Positions 40,964 through 43,471 of a DNA stretch of 43,471 bases are shown in pieces. This stretch comes from UBA1724 sp963621575. Its GTDB lineage: Bacteria; Verrucomicrobiota; Lentisphaeria; Oligosphaerales; Oligosphaeraceae. Each line of letters opens with the position of its first letter. The stretch's first letter is position 1. The DNA lies in the NCBI GenBank assembly GCA_963621575.1, contig CAVFEH010000018.1, forward strand, positions 1-43,471, in the 5' to 3' direction. The translations under genes were made by a program, and so were the position numbers. The notes beneath the pieces were generated by a model, which worked only from the letters and a program-made list of their open reading frames with translations, was not told the DNA's origin and did no database searches.

Positions 40964-43471
40964 ATGAGAAATACTAGCCAGTCCAAAAACCGGAATTTCC
41001 GGCTCTCCGCGCCGCTGAGAGCCATCTCCGCCCTGATGGCCGCAATCATGTTCTTCTGGCCCGTCACCCCCGTGCTGGCACGGGATCTGCCCACCGGCGC
41101 CAATGTGGTGAAGGGACAGGTCACCATTGCCATCAACGGCAAGACCATGACCATCGACCAGGCCACCGCCAAGGCCATCGTCAACTGGGAGTCCTTCGAC
41201 GTGGGCAAGGGCTACACCGTCGACATCAGCCAGATCTCCAAGAACGCGGCCCTGCTGGCCCGCGTGGTCGGAAAGAACTCCTCCGAGATCTACGGCGCCC
41301 TGAAGGCCACCGGCGGGCTCTATCTGGTGAACCCCAACGGAATCCTCTTCGGCTCCGGCGCGGTCATCGACGTGAACAAGCTCATCGCCTCCACCTACGA
41401 CATCAGCGACGATGACTTCTGGGGCGGGAACCTCCGCTTCCAGGGCGAATCCACCGCCAGCGTCATCAACAACGCCGTCATCAACGCCTCCTCCGCCGCC
41501 CTGATCGCCAGGAACGTGGAGAACCACGGCGTGATCAACGCCGCCGACGGACAGGCCGCCCTCGTCGGCACCACCGCCGGCACCATCCAGCTGGACAACT
41601 TCGGCAACGGCGGAAAGCTCTCCATTGACCTCTCCGGACTCCTGGAGAAGTCCTCCACCGACGCCACCGTCGTCAATGACGGCGCCGTCGACGCCAAGGG
41701 CGGCGACGTGGTCCTCACCGCCGACGCCGGCCGCGGCGTGGTCGACGCCGAAAATGGCGCCGTCACCGCCAAGACCGCCGAGTTCTCCGGGCGGAACTCC
41801 GCCCTGGGGCACCTGGGGACCCTCTCCGTCGACAGCGTCCTCCTGGACCCCGTCGCCTACCTCGAAATTGGCAATGGCTCCGCCAAGGAATCCTCTGGTT
41901 CGGTGAAGTATGAGAACTACATCGGATCTGTCACCGCCTCGACCACCAAAACCATCTCTGTTGCTGATCTGGATGTGGATCGCGACACGAACGCGAAGTT
42001 CACAGGGAACAGCTACACCGTCTACGACGCGTCCGGAAATGGCTGGACCTTCACGAAGCGCGTTGACGTTCAAAACTTCGAAGGCACAGTCGTTTCCTAC
42101 ATCTACAGCGACCCCGTCCTGACCTACTACAACGCTTCCAACATCACCAACGAGCTGCTGAACCACGACGTGGCGATCTCCTATGCGTCCGGCGGCGGCT
42201 GGGACGACGGCAGCATCAGTCTGCTGAATGGGGTCACCATCGGCGGCACCTACGATCTGGGCCTGCAGTCTTTGACCGACTACATCGTCCTGAATGGCAT
42301 CGCTGAATTCCAGAATCCCGGCACCCTGACGCTGGATGGCGCAAAGGGGCTGTCCCTTGCCATCGCCTCCGGCCTGAACATCCTGGGCGACATCTCCATC
42401 AAGGGCACCCAGGACGGCGCAGTCGACAAAGACCTGGGCATTGTCGCCGTGGGCAATATCGTCATTGATCTTGGCACCGACGGGACCAACTCCCTGGGCG
42501 GCCTCTCCCTGGCATCCGACCAAGGCAATGTGATCCTGGAGAAGAGCCTCCACGCCGGCGCTGTCCAGATCGACGCAAACCTCGGCAGTGTGTCTTTGAA
42601 GGATGTCACTTCCACCGGCGATATCCGGGTCCTCACCAAGACAGGTGACCTGACCACGAGGTCCATTACCGCCAAGGGGAAAGTGGATTTTGAGGTTGAG
42701 CATGACGCCTTCATCTTTGGTGGCGTCACCGCAGACAACAGTGTTCTCATTGACGCCTTCCACGACCTCTATGTGGAAGAAGGCATCAGCACCATGTCTG
42801 GCTCTATCCAAGCCACGGGCAGAAACAACGCCACGATTGGCGGGGACGTCTACGGCGGCGGCAACGTGTATTTGGTTGCCATGGAAAATGATCTGCGTGT
42901 CGAGGGGGGGGTGTATGTGACGGGCACTGCTGAGGTGTCTCTCTTCGCCGGCCGCGACCTGACCACTGAGAAAACCATCGGGTCCACCGAAGGCGATTTG
43001 ACCCTCATGGCAGGCCGGGATGCCATCGTCAAGGGTGCAATCTCCTCCACCGAGGGCGCCGTGATCCTGTCCGCCGGCCGGGATGCCAATGTCAGTGGCA
43101 CAGTCAAGACAGTCACTGACTCCGTCGCCATCACCGCCAAGAACAACGCCACCGTCGGTGAAATCACCGCCAAGAGCGTGTCCGTCGAGGCCACCGAGGG
43201 CGACCTGACCGCCGAGAAGGCCATCCAGGCCACCGAGGGCGACCTGACCCTGACCGCCGGCCAGGATGCCGTCGTCAATGGTGAGGTCACCGCCGACCAG
43301 GGCAACGCCGGCATCCTCGCCGGCCGTGACGCCTACGTGGATGGCGCAGTCAAGGCCGGGAAGGGCATCGCCCAGATCACCGCCAAGAACAACGCCACCG
43401 TCGGTGAAATCACCGGCAAGAGCGTGTCCGTCGAGGCCACCGAGGGCGACCTGACCGCCGAGAAGGCCATC
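40964..43471 (+). CDS. TpsA-type exoprotein with filamentous-haemagglutinin N-terminal domain, partial
   Basis: The first 836 codons of a secreted exoprotein; no stop occurs before the window ends. A long basic signal peptide (MRNTSQSKNRNFRLSAPLR, then a hydrophobic core to VLA near residue 39) precedes the TPS secretion domain (about 40-280). The domain has the ATAKAIVNWESFDVGKGYTV segment, the hallmark NPNGILFG with N123-P-N-G126, and AALVGTTAGTI. After that comes a beta-helix-like repeat region rich in Gly, Asp, Ala, Thr and Val: ATEGDLT, AGRDA and NNATVGEI motifs recur. A 96-bp unit (43130-43225) is repeated at 43376-43471 with one mismatch, period 246 bp or 82 residues. The upstream TpsB is its transporter. 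Adhesion, biofilm or contact-dependent functions are possible, but the C-terminal end that would tell is missing. Confidence 0.92.
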   Translation, partial: MRNTSQSKNRNFRLSAPLRAISALMAAIMFFWPVTPVLARDLPTGANVVKGQVTIAINGKTMTIDQATAKAIVNWESFDVGKGYTVDISQISKNAALLARVVGKNSSEIYGALKATGGLYLVNPNGILFGSGAVIDVNKLIASTYDISDDDFWGGNLRFQGESTASVINNAVINASSAALIARNVENHGVINAADGQAALVGTTAGTIQLDNFGNGGKLSIDLSGLLEKSSTDATVVNDGAVDAKGGDVVLTADAGRGVVDAENGAVTAKTAEFSGRNSALGHLGTLSVDSVLLDPVAYLEIGNGSAKESSGSVKYENYIGSVTASTTKTISVADLDVDRDTNAKFTGNSYTVYDASGNGWTFTKRVDVQNFEGTVVSYIYSDPVLTYYNASNITNELLNHDVAISYASGGGWDDGSISLLNGVTIGGTYDLGLQSLTDYIVLNGIAEFQNPGTLTLDGAKGLSLAIASGLNILGDISIKGTQDGAVDKDLGIVAVGNIVIDLGTDGTNSLGGLSLASDQGNVILEKSLHAGAVQIDANLGSVSLKDVTSTGDIRVLTKTGDLTTRSITAKGKVDFEVEHDAFIFGGVTADNSVLIDAFHDLYVEEGISTMSGSIQATGRNNATIGGDVYGGGNVYLVAMENDLRVEGGVYVTGTAEVSLFAGRDLTTEKTIGSTEGDLTLMAGRDAIVKGAISSTEGAVILSAGRDANVSGTVKTVTDSVAITAKNNATVGEITAKSVSVEATEGDLTAEKAIQATEGDLTLTAGQDAVVNGEVTADQGNAGILAGRDAYVDGAVKAGKGIAQITAKNNATVGEITGKSVSVEATEGDLTAEKAI
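43130..43471. repeat. Near-identical 96-bp repeat in tpsA with 246-bp period
   Basis: The segment 43130-43225 recurs at 43376-43471 with a single G/C difference (Ala to Gly). The window ends on the last base of the second copy, so the sequence probably broke in a longer repeat array. Confidence 0.9.

Noticed and set aside
38845..41208. Long minus-strand frames opposite tpsB and tpsA
   Set aside because: They are Val/Gly/His-rich shadows; the plus strand shows signal peptides, a VRGY barrel motif and the NPNG secretion motif.

Overview
The window is a GC-rich bacterial chromosome segment, probably from a Lentisphaerota-like (Victivallales-type) member of the PVC group. The main reason is two prepilin-like proteins that start with FTLIELLVVIAI..ILAAMLLPALSKARE, continue with a DYDDYLP segment and end with an H-X(n)-DG motif, a protein type that is multiplied in those genomes. 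The cell envelope is diderm: the window encodes a TolC-like channel, an HlyD adaptor and a two-partner secretion pair. The taxonomic assignment is inferred from protein style, not from a marker gene. No rRNA, tRNA, CRISPR array or transposase was seen.

Layout. 30-2066: a secreted protein of unknown function and an SppA-like S49 peptidase. 2609-3727: a GT4 glycosyltransferase. 3910-6092: an AT-richer island with an EcoRI-family adenine methyltransferase (interrupted by an artificial 10-N gap) and a DUF262-HNH nuclease, probably a transferred restriction-modification unit. 6236-6655: a DUF3842 protein. 10998-6718 (minus): a tightly packed operon of a pseudopilin-like protein, FecCD-type permease, ATPase, substrate-binding lipoprotein and a P-loop kinase, joined by ATGA overlaps. 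10999-11993: a gene-free stretch with a duplicated ~118-bp element and a long inverted repeat. 11994-19819: an export cluster of a periplasmic protein, TolC-like channel, zinc-ribbon/TRASH-like protein, HlyD adaptor and two ABC exporter halves that form an asymmetric heterodimer. 19893-20245: two sets of short repeats. 26882-20273 (minus): a type I restriction-modification operon hsdM-hsdS-hsdR.

The most striking locus is hsdS. It encodes three target-recognition domains instead of two. A (CT)16C tract lies between domains 2 and 3, and both alternative reading frames stop immediately after it. A second repeat, four copies of a 12-bp unit encoding ELKA, sits in the central spacer where EcoR124-type enzymes vary their recognition spacing. 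hsdR starts inside the 3' end of the fused hsdS frame, so the dinucleotide tract may also influence hsdR translation. This looks like a multi-state phase-variable restriction system.

27264-28091 is a second pseudopilin-like gene closed by a strong terminator. 36806-28273 (minus) runs topA (with three extra C-terminal repeats), an McsA-McsB fusion whose kinase signature has lost the catalytic cysteine, a GldA-like ATPase and a GldF-GldG fusion. dprA (37264-38454) diverges from topA. The right end holds a two-partner secretion pair, a TpsB transporter and the start of a repetitive TpsA exoprotein that runs off the window inside a near-identical internal repeat.
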